Position numbers and translations under genes: made by a program. The notes under the pieces were generated by a model. It was given only the letters and a program-made list of their open reading frames with translations, did not search any database and was not told the origin of the DNA. A stretch of 64,000 nt of DNA. Origin: Sphaerimonospora mesophila NBRC 14179 = JCM 3151. Its GTDB lineage: Bacteria; Actinomycetota; Actinomycetes; Streptosporangiales; Streptosporangiaceae. The DNA lies in the NCBI GenBank assembly GCA_001552515.1, contig BCRI01000008.1, positions 1 through 64,000 of the forward strand, read 5' to 3'. Of this stretch, positions 1-8,291 are shown piece after piece (within the stretch, counting starts at the first letter, position 1; the number at the start of each line of letters is the position of its first letter).

Positions 1-2
1 TC

Positions 3-233
3 GGCGTGCTGGAGGACGCCATCCTGCACAGCCACTTCTTCGGCGACCGGACGCTGCGCGCCGAGACCCTCGGCGGCTCGCTGGTGGGTTCGCTGGCCAG
101 ACGTGCCCCGGAGGATCTGGCGATCCTCAACAAGTACTGGCACGGGGTCGTCGAACCCCGCAGCAAGAAGGACGGCGGTGAGTGGACGAGCTTCCTCGAG
201 GGCGGCCGTCAGACGATCTCGACGCTGTCATGA
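3..233 (+). CDS. C-terminal end of an unidentified protein (5' end outside window)
   Basis: The window opens inside this gene. Only the last 76 codons are present, read in the frame beginning at base 3; visible stretches include LEDAILHSHFFGDRTLRAE and WTSFLEGGRQ. The tail is too short for me to assign a domain. Its stop codon overlaps the ATG of the DUF5682 gene (ATGA), so the two are probably translationally coupled. DUF5682 genes in actinomycetes usually lie in a cluster with a MoxR-type AAA ATPase, and this gene is where such a partner would be; that is inference from position only. Confidence 0.6.
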   Translation, partial: GVLEDAILHSHFFGDRTLRAETLGGSLVGSLARRAPEDLAILNKYWHGVVEPRSKKDGGEWTSFLEGGRQTISTLS

Positions 234-3154
234 GCACGTTCGACGCCCTGCGCGGGCAACTCCTCGACGCCGCCGAGACGTTCTCCGGTGGCGGGGACGC
301 CCTGTCCGGCATCCTGTCCGGCATGGTCGACGACGTCGACCGGATGCTGCGTGAGGAACTCGAGATCTTCCCGGTGTGCCACCACTCGCCGGCCTCGGCC
401 CTGGCCATGACCCGGCGGCTGCGCACCAAGCGGCCCAAGGTCGTCTACCTGGAGCTGTGCGAGGACCTGCGGCCGCTCCTGGACGAGCTGCGCAACTGCC
501 GGCTGCCGGTGGCGCTGCAGGCGTTCGCCACCCGGCTCGACGGCTTCCCGCCCGGCTCCGGTCCGCTCAGCGTCGTGGCGCCGGTCACCGAGGTGTCGGC
601 CGAATACCAGGCGATCGCGTACGCGCTCGACACCCCCGGCGTCGAGCTGGTCCTGGTCGACCGCTCGGTCGACCACGTCTTCCAGTGGCAGCCCGGGGAG
701 CCGGACGGCTCGGCGCTCTCCGGCGAGACCGCCTCCTCGGGTGAGACCGCGCCCTCCGGTGAGGAGGAGGCCCTGCACGGGGACGCCGTCGGCGTCGAGA
801 TCGGCGACCTGCGGCCCCGCTTCGCCGAACTGGAGGCGCACCTGCTGCACCACGGTAAGGTGCGGCACTGGTCGGAGTGGTGGGACCAGTACGTCGAGCA
901 GCCGCTGACCGGAGCGGACTACGACACCTACCGGCAGGCCATGGCGCTGATCGGCAGCCTGTTCCGGCGGCTGCGCCCCACCGAGGACGACCGGCTCGCG
1001 ATCGACGAGGAACGCGAACGCTACATGTGGACGCGGATCCGCGAGCACCTCGCCGCCTCCGGTGCCGTCCCGGCCGACTGCCTGTACGTGTGCGGGGCCT
1101 TCCACGCCGTCAGCAGGGTGGCCGAGTTCGGCCTGGCGGCCGACGCGCCTCAGTACACGATCACGCCGCGCACCGGAACCAACTGGTTGTACGGGCTCAT
1201 CCCATCCAGCCATTCGGCCATCGAGGCCCAGTTCGGCCTCGCCCAGGGATCGGTGTCGATCGCGGCGGCGACCTGGGCCAAAGCGGTCAGACGCGGGGGC
1301 GTGACGCCGTACCGACTGGAGGGGCGGCAGGGCGGCGGCACCAGCGCCAAGGCAGGCAAGGCGACCAAGGTTGTCCAAGGGGCCAAGTTTGTCCAGGGGG
1401 CCAAGGTTGTGCAGGCCGCCAAGTCCGGGCCGCCCGCGGCGGACGGACCGGCCGGCGACCGCCTGTCGGGCTTCCTGGCCGCCCCGCCCGTGCTCGACGG
1501 CCTGGACGAAGACGAACTGCGCGGCTGGTGCGTCGACATCGTGCGGCTGGCCCGCCGCAACGGCTACCTGGCCAGCACGGCCGACGCCATCGCCGTGTTC
1601 GAGACGTCGATCCTGCTCGCCGGCCTGCGCGGCCGGGCCAGGCCCACGCCGTACGACTTCGCGGACGCGGCGGTGACCTGCATCGAGAAGGACGTCGTGC
1701 CGGGCCGCCGGGACGTCCGCCGCCTGTGCGAGATCCTGCTCGGCGGCGATCGGGTCGGCGTGGTCGGCTACGACGCGCTCCCGCCACTAGCCCGCGACGT
1801 GTACGACCGGTTGGCGCCGCTGGGCCTGGACCTGAGCCGGCGCACCCAGCAGCGGGTGCTGCTCGACCTGAAGGCGAACCCGGAGCTGGAACCATGCTCT
1901 GACGTGCTGTGGAAGCTGCGCTACCTGCTGCCCGACGACGCGGTCCGTCCGATCATGGGGGTGCGCCGCCTCGGCGAGCGGCCGATTCAGGAGAGCTGGG
2001 ACCTGGCGATCGGCCGGCACCAGCGGTCGATCATCGAGCTGGGCTACGAGGGCGTCAGCGTCGAGCAGGTGCTGGAGCAGCGGCTGCGCCGCAAGGTGTG
2101 GGAGCCGCAGGCCACCGCTGGCGTAGCGCTCGCGGCCGTGGCGGACGCGATCCTCTACCTGGGCAGTCGCCGGTTCGCCGATGAACTCGGCAATCGGGCG
2201 GTCGAGCTGCTGGCCGCCGAGCGTACGGTCGACGACGCCCCCGAGGTGCTGCGCCGGATCAGGCGGCTGCTGGCCCACTACCGGGCCACGGAGCCGGAGC
2301 TGCCGGCCTGGTGCGAGGCGTTCGTCACGGCCGGATACGCGCACTACTGCACCTTGCTGCCGACCGCGTTCACCGACGACGACACGGGCGTACGCCAGGT
2401 CGGCGCCATGCTCGGCTTCCTTTTCACGCTGGAGAGCCTCGCGCTGTCGCTGGGCTGCGACCGGGCCCAGCTCGAACTCGCCGTACGGCAGTCGCACCCG
2501 GAGGACCCCGCCAAGGTCGCGCTGCTGTGGGCGGCCAAGACGCAGCTGGGCCTGCTGTCGCGGGACGAACTGCGGGCCAGGTGCGACGAACTGCTGGCCA
2601 ACCCGCTCGTCGTCCCCGCCTTCCCGCTCTACCTGAGCGGGTTCGTCCAGGCACTCGAACCCGTCCCGGCCCTTGCGCCGTTCGTGGTCGAGGCGCTGTC
2701 GAAGGCGTTCGCGCGGCTGCCCGACTCCGTTCTGCTGCCGTGGCTGCCGACGTTGATCACGACGCTGCGCAAGCACGTGCCGGAGCTGGTGCCCGTGCTC
2801 GTCCGGGAGGCGGGCCGCACCTTCCCCGGCGGGCTCGCCGAGTTGGACGCGTGGACCCCGCCGTGGGAACGGCCTGCCGCACCACCGACCCGGCAGACCC
2901 GGACGGCACCCGTGCGGAGCGGGCCGGTGGCCGCCCTGCTGGTCCGGCACCCGCAGGCGTGCGACGCCGTGGCGGCTCTGCTCGGCTGCCCGGCGGAATG
3001 GCCGGCATCGGACGAGGTCCAAGCCCAAGCCCGGGTCGATGCCCAGGTCGATGCCGGGGTCGAGGTCCGGGAGTTGCTCGCCCGCCATCCGGCCACGACC
3101 GGCGCGATCGCCGCCCTGCTCGACCGCTCCTCTGAAAGGCGGTGTGTCAGTTGA
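230..3154 (+). CDS. DUF5682 family protein
   Basis: A 974-residue protein of the DUF5682 family, recognised from the N-terminal region with FPVCHHSPASALAMTRRL followed by VVYLELCEDLRPLLDELR. No enzymatic role is established; in actinomycetes the family is found in clusters with MoxR ATPases, VWA proteins and SWIM-finger proteins. I chose the ATG at 230 because it overlaps the upstream stop (ATGA) and begins MSTFDALRGQLLDAAETF. Two low-complexity insertions stand out: a repeated SGET-type acidic stretch near residue 165 and a Lys-rich repeat of GAKVVQ-like units near residues 372-398. The C-terminal half is alpha-helical and repeat-like, and ends in two related segments (VAALLVRHP.. and VRELLARHP..). 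No VWA gene follows, unlike the usual arrangement. Confidence 0.75.
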   Translation: MSTFDALRGQLLDAAETFSGGGDALSGILSGMVDDVDRMLREELEIFPVCHHSPASALAMTRRLRTKRPKVVYLELCEDLRPLLDELRNCRLPVALQAFATRLDGFPPGSGPLSVVAPVTEVSAEYQAIAYALDTPGVELVLVDRSVDHVFQWQPGEPDGSALSGETASSGETAPSGEEEALHGDAVGVEIGDLRPRFAELEAHLLHHGKVRHWSEWWDQYVEQPLTGADYDTYRQAMALIGSLFRRLRPTEDDRLAIDEERERYMWTRIREHLAASGAVPADCLYVCGAFHAVSRVAEFGLAADAPQYTITPRTGTNWLYGLIPSSHSAIEAQFGLAQGSVSIAAATWAKAVRRGGVTPYRLEGRQGGGTSAKAGKATKVVQGAKFVQGAKVVQAAKSGPPAADGPAGDRLSGFLAAPPVLDGLDEDELRGWCVDIVRLARRNGYLASTADAIAVFETSILLAGLRGRARPTPYDFADAAVTCIEKDVVPGRRDVRRLCEILLGGDRVGVVGYDALPPLARDVYDRLAPLGLDLSRRTQQRVLLDLKANPELEPCSDVLWKLRYLLPDDAVRPIMGVRRLGERPIQESWDLAIGRHQRSIIELGYEGVSVEQVLEQRLRRKVWEPQATAGVALAAVADAILYLGSRRFADELGNRAVELLAAERTVDDAPEVLRRIRRLLAHYRATEPELPAWCEAFVTAGYAHYCTLLPTAFTDDDTGVRQVGAMLGFLFTLESLALSLGCDRAQLELAVRQSHPEDPAKVALLWAAKTQLGLLSRDELRARCDELLANPLVVPAFPLYLSGFVQALEPVPALAPFVVEALSKAFARLPDSVLLPWLPTLITTLRKHVPELVPVLVREAGRTFPGGLAELDAWTPPWERPAAPPTRQTRTAPVRSGPVAALLVRHPQACDAVAALLGCPAEWPASDEVQAQARVDAQVDAGVEVRELLARHPATTGAIAALLDRSSERRCVS

Positions 3155-3155
3155 C

Positions 3156-3197
3156 GGCAGGGGGTGATCGGCAGGGGGTGATCGGCAGGGAGCGATC
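3156..3197. repeat. Three tandem 14-bp repeats
   Basis: Directly after the DUF5682 stop codon there are two perfect copies of GGCAGGGGGTGATC and a third with changes (GGCAGGGAGCGATC). They occupy the start of the gene-free stretch 3155-3486. The rest of that stretch holds a GAAACTTTC motif and the mannanase ribosome-binding site; I see no gene in it. Confidence 0.75.
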
Positions 3198-3328
3198 CGC
3201 CTTCTCGTGGCACCTCTCGGCGGCAAGAGCGCGGGTGGATCGGCAGGCCGCGTTCGCGCGGTCGCCGCGATATGGCACTGCCTAGCCGTCACGGCGGCGG
3301 TGACGATGCCGCCGCGGCCCACGATGTT

Positions 3329-3337
3329 GAAACTTTC
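3329..3337. promoter_or_regulatory. GAAACTTTC palindrome upstream of mannanase
   Basis: GAAACTTTC lies 150 bases upstream of the GH26 start. GAAA-N-TTTC palindromes are known upstream of actinomycete xylanase and glycanase genes. The same core, extended to a perfect GTGAAACTTTCAC, occurs upstream of the GH62 gene at 30308-30320, which suggests a shared regulator. Not proven. Confidence 0.4.
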
Positions 3338-3486
3338 GGAGGATCCGCGTGGGCACCTGGCCGCGCCGACCTGTCCCGGCAGGTCGTGACGGGGGACTCC
3401 ATCCGTACGGGCCGGGGGCGTTCTCCACCCGTTGGGCCGTCTATATCGTGTGGGCGCTTCTCCCCGATCAACGGAAAGGCGGTCCC

Positions 3487-5367
3487 ATGAAGCGTCTGCG
3501 GGTACGGCTGGCGGCCGGGCTGTGCGCCCTGCTCGCGGTGGTCCCATTATCGGGCGGGGCGCTCCCGGCGTCGGCGGACGACGGCGTGCTGACCTACGAG
3601 GCCGAGGACGGGGTGCTGAACGGAGTGCAGGTGGAGACCTCGCTCTCCGGTTTCTCCGGCACCGGATATGTCGGCGGTTTCGACACCTCGACCGACAGCG
3701 TCACGATCACGATCCCCGACGCCGATGCCGGTCTCTACTCGCTCGGCATCCGCTACGCCGCGCCGTACGGCCAGAAGAACGCGACCCTCCAGCTCAACGG
3801 CGCCGGGCTCGGCGAGGTCACGCTGACCCCGAGCGACACGTTCACCTCGGTGTCGGCGGGCAAGGTGCTGCTGAAGGCCGGCGAGAACATCGTCACCGTG
3901 GTGAACAACTGGGGCTGGTACCTCATCGACGCCATCACCCTCACGCCGGCGCCGCCTCCGCCGCCGCACGAGGTGACCGGCGAGCTGTCCGATCCAGAAG
4001 CGACGCCCGAGGCCAAGGGCCTGATGCGCTACCTGACCGCGCATTACGGCACCGACATCATCTCCGGCCAGCAGGCCATGCCCAGCATCCAGTGGATCGA
4101 ACAGAACATCGGGAAGTCCCCGGCCATCGCGGGTCTCGACATGATGGACTACTCGCCCAGCCGCGTCGAACGCGGGACCTCCTCCCAGGAGGTCGAGAAC
4201 GCGATCGACTGGGACGCCAAGGGCGGCATCGTCACCTTCGTCTGGCACTGGAACGCACCGAGCGGCCTCATCGACCAGCCGGGCAAGGAATGGTGGCGCG
4301 GCTTCTACACCGAGGCGACCACCTTCGACGTCGCCGCCGCCCTGGCCGACAAGGACTCGGCCGACTACGGGCTGCTGATCCGCGACATCGACGCCATCGC
4401 CGTACAGCTCAAGCGGCTGCGGGACGCGGGCATCCCCGTGCTGTGGCGGCCATTGCACGAGGCCGAGGGCGGCTGGTTCTGGTGGGGAGCCAAGGGGCCC
4501 GGCCCCGCCAAGGAACTGTGGCGGATCATGTACGACCGGCTCACCGGCCACCACGGGCTGCACAACCTCATCTGGGTGTGGAACTCGGTCTCGCCGGACT
4601 GGTATCCGGGTGACGACGTCGTGGACGTCCTCGGCTATGACTCCTACCCGCCCAAGGGCGACCACGGCCCGGTGAGCACGCAGTACGAGAAGCTGGTGGC
4701 GCTCGGCGGTGACCGGAAGCTCGTGACGCTGAGCGAGGTCGGGACCCTGCCGGACCCCGAGCTGATGCGGGCCTACCACGCGGACTGGAGTTACGTCGTC
4801 CCCTGGGACGGCTCTCCGCAGGACGGGGACAGCAACTCCCTGGAGTTCCTGCGGAAGTTCTACGACGACCCGCACGTCATCACCCGCGATGAACTCGGCG
4901 ACTTCAAGCACGGCGGCTCCGACCCTTCACCGTCCCCGTCGCCGTCGCCCAGCCCATCGCCCAGCCCATCGCCCAGCCCGAGCCCGAGTCCTTCCCCCAG
5001 CCCGTCGCCGAGTCCGTCACCGAGTCCGAGTCCGTCGCCGACCCCCGGTGGGTGCTCGGTCGCCTATCGGACCAACGACTGGGGAAGCGGGTTCGTCGCG
5101 AGTGTCACCATCGCGAACGGCGGAGTCACGCCGATCAACGGCTGGACCCTCGAATTCTCCTTCTCGGGCGACCAGAAGATCAGCACCCTGTGGAACGGCA
5201 CGGTCATCCAGTCCGGCACACAGGTCACCGTGAAGAACGCCGACTGGAACCGTACGATCCGCGCGAACGGAGGTACGGTCGACCTGGGCTTCCTGGCCGA
5301 CTACAGCGGCACGAACGCGGCACCGGCGAAGTTCACGCTCAACGGTGCTCCGTGCGTCAAGAAGTGA
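3487..5367 (+). CDS. Secreted GH26 beta-mannanase with CBM35 and CBM2
   Basis: A 626-residue secreted glycoside hydrolase. Residues 1-30 form a signal peptide ending ASA before DD. Residues about 36-156 look like a CBM35 (YEAEDGVLNGVQVE near the start). The GH26 catalytic domain spans about 170-475, with the acid/base Glu325 in WRPLHEAEGG and the nucleophile Glu417 in LSEVG, the retaining GH26 arrangement of endo-beta-1,4-mannanases. A Pro-Ser linker (about 478-520) joins it to a C-terminal CBM2 starting CSVAYRTNDWGSGF, which normally binds cellulose. The ATG at 3487 follows GGAAAGG by 8 bases and gives the signal peptide directly. The gene stands alone, consistent with a secreted plant-biomass enzyme. 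A GAAACTTTC motif upstream may control it. Confidence 0.93.
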   Translation: MKRLRVRLAAGLCALLAVVPLSGGALPASADDGVLTYEAEDGVLNGVQVETSLSGFSGTGYVGGFDTSTDSVTITIPDADAGLYSLGIRYAAPYGQKNATLQLNGAGLGEVTLTPSDTFTSVSAGKVLLKAGENIVTVVNNWGWYLIDAITLTPAPPPPPHEVTGELSDPEATPEAKGLMRYLTAHYGTDIISGQQAMPSIQWIEQNIGKSPAIAGLDMMDYSPSRVERGTSSQEVENAIDWDAKGGIVTFVWHWNAPSGLIDQPGKEWWRGFYTEATTFDVAAALADKDSADYGLLIRDIDAIAVQLKRLRDAGIPVLWRPLHEAEGGWFWWGAKGPGPAKELWRIMYDRLTGHHGLHNLIWVWNSVSPDWYPGDDVVDVLGYDSYPPKGDHGPVSTQYEKLVALGGDRKLVTLSEVGTLPDPELMRAYHADWSYVVPWDGSPQDGDSNSLEFLRKFYDDPHVITRDELGDFKHGGSDPSPSPSPSPSPSPSPSPSPSPSPSPSPSPSPSPSPSPSPTPGGCSVAYRTNDWGSGFVASVTIANGGVTPINGWTLEFSFSGDQKISTLWNGTVIQSGTQVTVKNADWNRTIRANGGTVDLGFLADYSGTNAAPAKFTLNGAPCVKK

Positions 5368-5426
5368 TCATCTAGATCACCCGGATCACCCATCCGTCTG
5401 ATGACCACCGCCGCCGAGGGGAGGGC

Positions 5427-6005
5427 TCACTGCTGGGGGCGTAGAGCCATCCAGATCGCCACCGCGTCCTCCTCTCCGGTGTTGTGCCAGAAGTGCGGCT
5501 GATGCGTGCGGAAGTGGAGGGCGTCACCAGGATTCAGCACGTGCAGCACCCCGCTGACCCCGAACTCCAGTTGGCCTGACACCAGGTAGACGAGTTCCTC
5601 GCCGGGGTGCTGCATCGGTTTGGCGCCGCTGCTGGCCCCGGGGATCACCGTCGCCACGGCCGCGGCGACCAGGAACTCGCCGTAGGGGCCGCTGATCCCG
5701 CTGAGGTCGATCCCCGCGTGCGAGGTGTAGATCGGACGGCCTCTGCCCGCGGGAGTGAAGACCGTCGGGTACTCGTCGTCGTCCTCCTCTTCCACGAAGT
5801 ACGAAACGGGCCGGCCGAGCGCTGCCGCGATCTTGAGGAGCGTCGTGATCGTCGGCACCATGTCGGCCTGCTCGATCTTGTGGATCGCGGCGGCGGACAC
5901 GTCGGCGCGCTCCGCGAGCGACTGGAGCGAGTAGCCCTTCTCCTTGCGAAGCGCCTTGATTTTCGGGCCTATGCCGGAGACGACCTCGGCCACCCGTACC
6001 TTCAC
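5427..6005 (-). CDS. XRE-family regulator with C-terminal cupin domain
   Basis: A 192-residue transcription factor. An XRE helix-turn-helix covers about residues 11-68 (LRKEKGYSLQSLAERADVSA), and a cupin sensor domain covers about 110-188 (HPGEELVYLVSGQLEFGV, then HFWHNTGEE). Members of this XRE-cupin class bind a small ligand in the cupin and regulate neighbouring catabolic or nitrogen genes. The start is GTG at 6005. The gene is divergent from the flavoprotein gene at 6158, and an inverted repeat lies between them, so local regulation of the 6158-9125 plus-strand genes is likely. The ligand is unknown. Confidence 0.88.
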   Translation of the reverse strand: MKVRVAEVVSGIGPKIKALRKEKGYSLQSLAERADVSAAAIHKIEQADMVPTITTLLKIAAALGRPVSYFVEEEDDDEYPTVFTPAGRGRPIYTSHAGIDLSGISGPYGEFLVAAAVATVIPGASSGAKPMQHPGEELVYLVSGQLEFGVSGVLHVLNPGDALHFRTHQPHFWHNTGEEDAVAIWMALRPQQ

Positions 6006-6059
6006 TTCGCGCCTCCGCTAGATGTGCCGAGGTTCGCACTCCGTAACAAGCACCCATCG

Positions 6060-6094
6060 ATACCTTGACGCCGCCGAGCAGGTACGTCAAGTAT
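6060..6094. promoter_or_regulatory. Inverted repeat between XRE regulator and flavoprotein
   Basis: The arms ATACCTTGACG (6060-6070) and CGTCAAGTAT (6085-6094) form an imperfect inverted repeat with a core of TTGACG..CGTCAA and a 14-base spacer. It lies in the divergent intergenic region and is a candidate operator for the XRE-cupin regulator. I could not place convincing -35/-10 boxes with normal spacing. Confidence 0.4.
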
Positions 6095-6157
6095 GGTAAA
6101 CGGAAATTTGCGCATGCTCAATGCGATCGAGGCCTCCCCGAGGAGAATCGAAGTCAG

Positions 6158-7495
6158 ATGCCCAGGCGAATCGTAGTCGTAGGTGGCGGAGCAGCAGGTA
6201 TGGGCGCGGCCGGCGCCGCGAAAGGTACCGACCCCAACGCCGAGGTCATCGTCTTCACCGAGTATGAGGACACCTCGTACAGCCCCTGTGGGATCCCCTA
6301 CGTCCACGGCCAGGAGATCGCCAGCTTCGAGTCTCTCTTCATGGCGACCAAGCAGCACTATGTCGACCAGGGCATCGACATCCGCTACGAGACGGCCGTC
6401 ACCTCCATCGACGTGAAGGCCAAGACGGTGACCGCGTCCGACGGGACCGTCGAGCGCTACGACTCGCTGGTGCTCGCGACCGGGTTCAACTACGCCGACC
6501 CGGGGGTGCCCGGGGGCGACCTCGGCGGCATCTACTACGTGAAGAACATCCGCCAGGCCATGGAGTGGGACAAGGTCCTGGACACGGTCAAGACCGCGGT
6601 CGTCGACGAGGCGACGCCGCTGGGCACCGAGATGGTCACCGCGCTGGCGCATCGCGGCATCGAGACCCATCTGGTCGACCCCGCGCCGTGGGCCATGTCC
6701 ATGGCCACCGATCCCGACATCATGCAGCCGGTCGAGGAGTCCTGGGTCGAGATGGGCGCCAAGCTGCACTTCAAGACCAAGGTCACCGGATTCGTCGGGA
6801 AGGGCGGCAAGCTCACCAAGGTCACCACTTCGGAGGGGGACATCCCGGCAGACCTGGCCGTGGTGGCGACGAAGAAGGAGCCCAACACCGCGGTCGCCGT
6901 CGCGGCCGGCATCAAGACCGGCATGAGCGGCGGCCTCATCGTCGATGGGCGGATGCGCACCTCCGCCCCCGGTGTGTACGCGGCGGGCGACTGCACCGAG
7001 ATCCCGCACGGCGTCTCCAACGTCCCGATCCAGGGGCTGTCCGGCAGCCACGCCTACGCCCAGGGCAAGGTCGCCGGCACCAACGCGGCCGGCGGTTCCC
7101 GGGAGTACCAGGCCGTGTACGTCCCCTGGGGCATGGTCGCCGGCAAGTGGATGATCGGAGGGGTGTCCTTCAGTGAGACGCTGGCCACCGCTCTCGGCCT
7201 CCCGTTCATCACGGGCATGGCGCAGGGCATCTCCCGGGCGCGCTACTACCCCGACGTGAAGCCGGTCAAGGTCAAGCTTCTCGCCGAGCCCGAGCACCTC
7301 CGGCTCATCGGAGCCCAACTCGTCGGCGGCGAGGGCATCAAGGAACGCGCCGACTTCCTGGCCATGGCCGTACGCACCGGGATCACGATCAACGACCTGG
7401 CGACCATGGAGAACGTCTACAGCCCGCCGATCGGCGCGCTCAACGAGCCGATCGCGCTCGCGGCCCAGAACGCGCTCACGAAGGTGAGGAGCTGA
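6158..7495 (+). CDS. CoA-disulfide-reductase-like FAD-dependent oxidoreductase
   Basis: A 445-residue flavoprotein of the pyridine nucleotide-disulfide oxidoreductase superfamily, closest in layout to coenzyme A disulfide reductases. The FAD-binding GGGAAGMG is at residues 9-16, the single redox Cys44 sits in YSPCGIPY (equivalent to Cys43 of CoA-disulfide reductase), the second FAD motif is SAPGVYAAGDC, and a C-terminal dimerisation domain follows. Where the NAD(P)H-binding glycine motif should be (about residues 146-156) the sequence reads VVDEATPLGTEM, so the usual GGGxxG is lost. The electron donor may therefore be unusual, or the protein may not use NAD(P)H. The ATG at 6158 follows GAGGAGA and gives a correct Rossmann start. 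It is followed after one base by a small basic protein. A role in reducing a small thiol disulfide is inferred. Confidence 0.82.
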   Translation: MPRRIVVVGGGAAGMGAAGAAKGTDPNAEVIVFTEYEDTSYSPCGIPYVHGQEIASFESLFMATKQHYVDQGIDIRYETAVTSIDVKAKTVTASDGTVERYDSLVLATGFNYADPGVPGGDLGGIYYVKNIRQAMEWDKVLDTVKTAVVDEATPLGTEMVTALAHRGIETHLVDPAPWAMSMATDPDIMQPVEESWVEMGAKLHFKTKVTGFVGKGGKLTKVTTSEGDIPADLAVVATKKEPNTAVAVAAGIKTGMSGGLIVDGRMRTSAPGVYAAGDCTEIPHGVSNVPIQGLSGSHAYAQGKVAGTNAAGGSREYQAVYVPWGMVAGKWMIGGVSFSETLATALGLPFITGMAQGISRARYYPDVKPVKVKLLAEPEHLRLIGAQLVGGEGIKERADFLAMAVRTGITINDLATMENVYSPPIGALNEPIALAAQNALTKVRS

Positions 7496-7496
7496 C

Positions 7497-7751
7497 ATGG
7501 GCCTGACGCGCTGGGTTCGCTCCCGCTCGGAGTATCACCTCATGATCGACGCGCAGGACAAGGTGGGCGCCCGGCACGGTGCCCGGCGTCCCCACCCGCC
7601 GCGCGGAGCCGAGATCTTCTGGCGCCGGGTCTACGTCCCGATCTTCCACCGGCTGCCCCTGAAACTGCGCAACGCGATCATCGCGCGCATGCCGGGCAGC
7701 CATCGGCAGTCCTGGACTCCCCAGCCACCCTCCAAGGGTCCCGCGGTCTGA
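7497..7751 (+). CDS. Small basic protein of unknown function (84 aa)
   Basis: An 84-residue protein starting MGLTRWVRSRSEYHLMID. The start is one base after the flavoprotein stop, so co-translation is likely. It is rich in Arg and His and contains an amphipathic stretch around IFWRRVYVPIFHRLPLKL that could contact a membrane or a partner. I recognise no family. Because it is tightly placed between a disulfide-reductase-like flavoprotein and the MSMEG_0572-type gene, I think it is a real gene that works with the flavoprotein, but this rests on position and codon-phase continuity. Confidence 0.65.
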   Translation: MGLTRWVRSRSEYHLMIDAQDKVGARHGARRPHPPRGAEIFWRRVYVPIFHRLPLKLRNAIIARMPGSHRQSWTPQPPSKGPAV

Positions 7752-7799
7752 CCTGGGATCCGTCTTCTCTCCCCGCCAACAACATCACAAAGGAGTGAC

Positions 7800-8291
7800 A
7801 TGTCCACCAAGACCGTGACCGTCGCCACCCCCCAGGACGGGGATGTCCTGTGGGACACGAGCGAGAAGGTATTCGAGGACATCAGGGCCAACGAGGGTGA
7901 GAAGGCGACGGTCTTCATCCACTCGGTGCCGTTCGAGGGATCGGTCTCCCTCGTCAACCTGATGACCTCCACGCGCCTCCAGCGCAAGGGGTTCAAGCTG
8001 ACGATCGTCCTCTACGGGCCCGCGGTGCTGCTGGCCGCCGCCGGCCGCGGCTATCCCGCGGTCGGCACCGAGGGCTTCCCCGGCAACCTCGCGGTCAACA
8101 GGCAGATCAAGATCCTCCTCGAGGAGGGCGCCACGATCTACGCCTGCCGCTTCGCGATGGGCGCGCTGTACGGCATGCGCGAGGACGACCTGATCCCGGG
8201 CGTCAAGGCGTTCAACCCGCTGGACGTGCTCGACGCCGCCCTGACGGCGTGGCGGGAGCGTCACTTCCAGCTCAACACCTGGACGATGTAG
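7800..8291 (+). CDS. MSMEG_0572/Sll0783 family nitrogen starvation response protein (NitB-like)
   Basis: A 163-residue protein matching the MSMEG_0572/Sll0783 family, recognised from VPFEGSVSLVNLMTSTRLQR, the LYGPAVLL segment, the EGFPGNLAVNRQIK segment, YACRFAMGALYG and the terminal LNTWTM. In cyanobacteria and proteobacteria this family is a standard member of the Nit1C cluster with a nitrilase, a radical SAM enzyme, an acetyltransferase and an AIR-synthase-like protein. The biochemical role is not established. One conserved Cys lies in YACRFA. A strong AAGGAG precedes the ATG. The other Nit1C-type genes here are about 9-15 kb away, and the nitrilase is absent. Confidence 0.85.
   Translation: MSTKTVTVATPQDGDVLWDTSEKVFEDIRANEGEKATVFIHSVPFEGSVSLVNLMTSTRLQRKGFKLTIVLYGPAVLLAAAGRGYPAVGTEGFPGNLAVNRQIKILLEEGATIYACRFAMGALYGMREDDLIPGVKAFNPLDVLDAALTAWRERHFQLNTWTM

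Noticed and set aside
3451-3465. TGGGCGCTTCTCCCC as a CebR/LacI-type operator before the mannanase
   Set aside because: The symmetry is poor; only the GGG..CCC ends match the known palindrome.
4918-5045. A CRISPR or DNA repeat array
   Set aside because: The repeats encode the Pro-Ser linker of the mannanase; likewise the Pro-Thr linker near 31320-31410.
6060-6100. TTGACG as a -35 box with TATGGT as -10 for the flavoprotein gene
   Set aside because: The spacing is about 21 bases; kept only as part of the inverted repeat.
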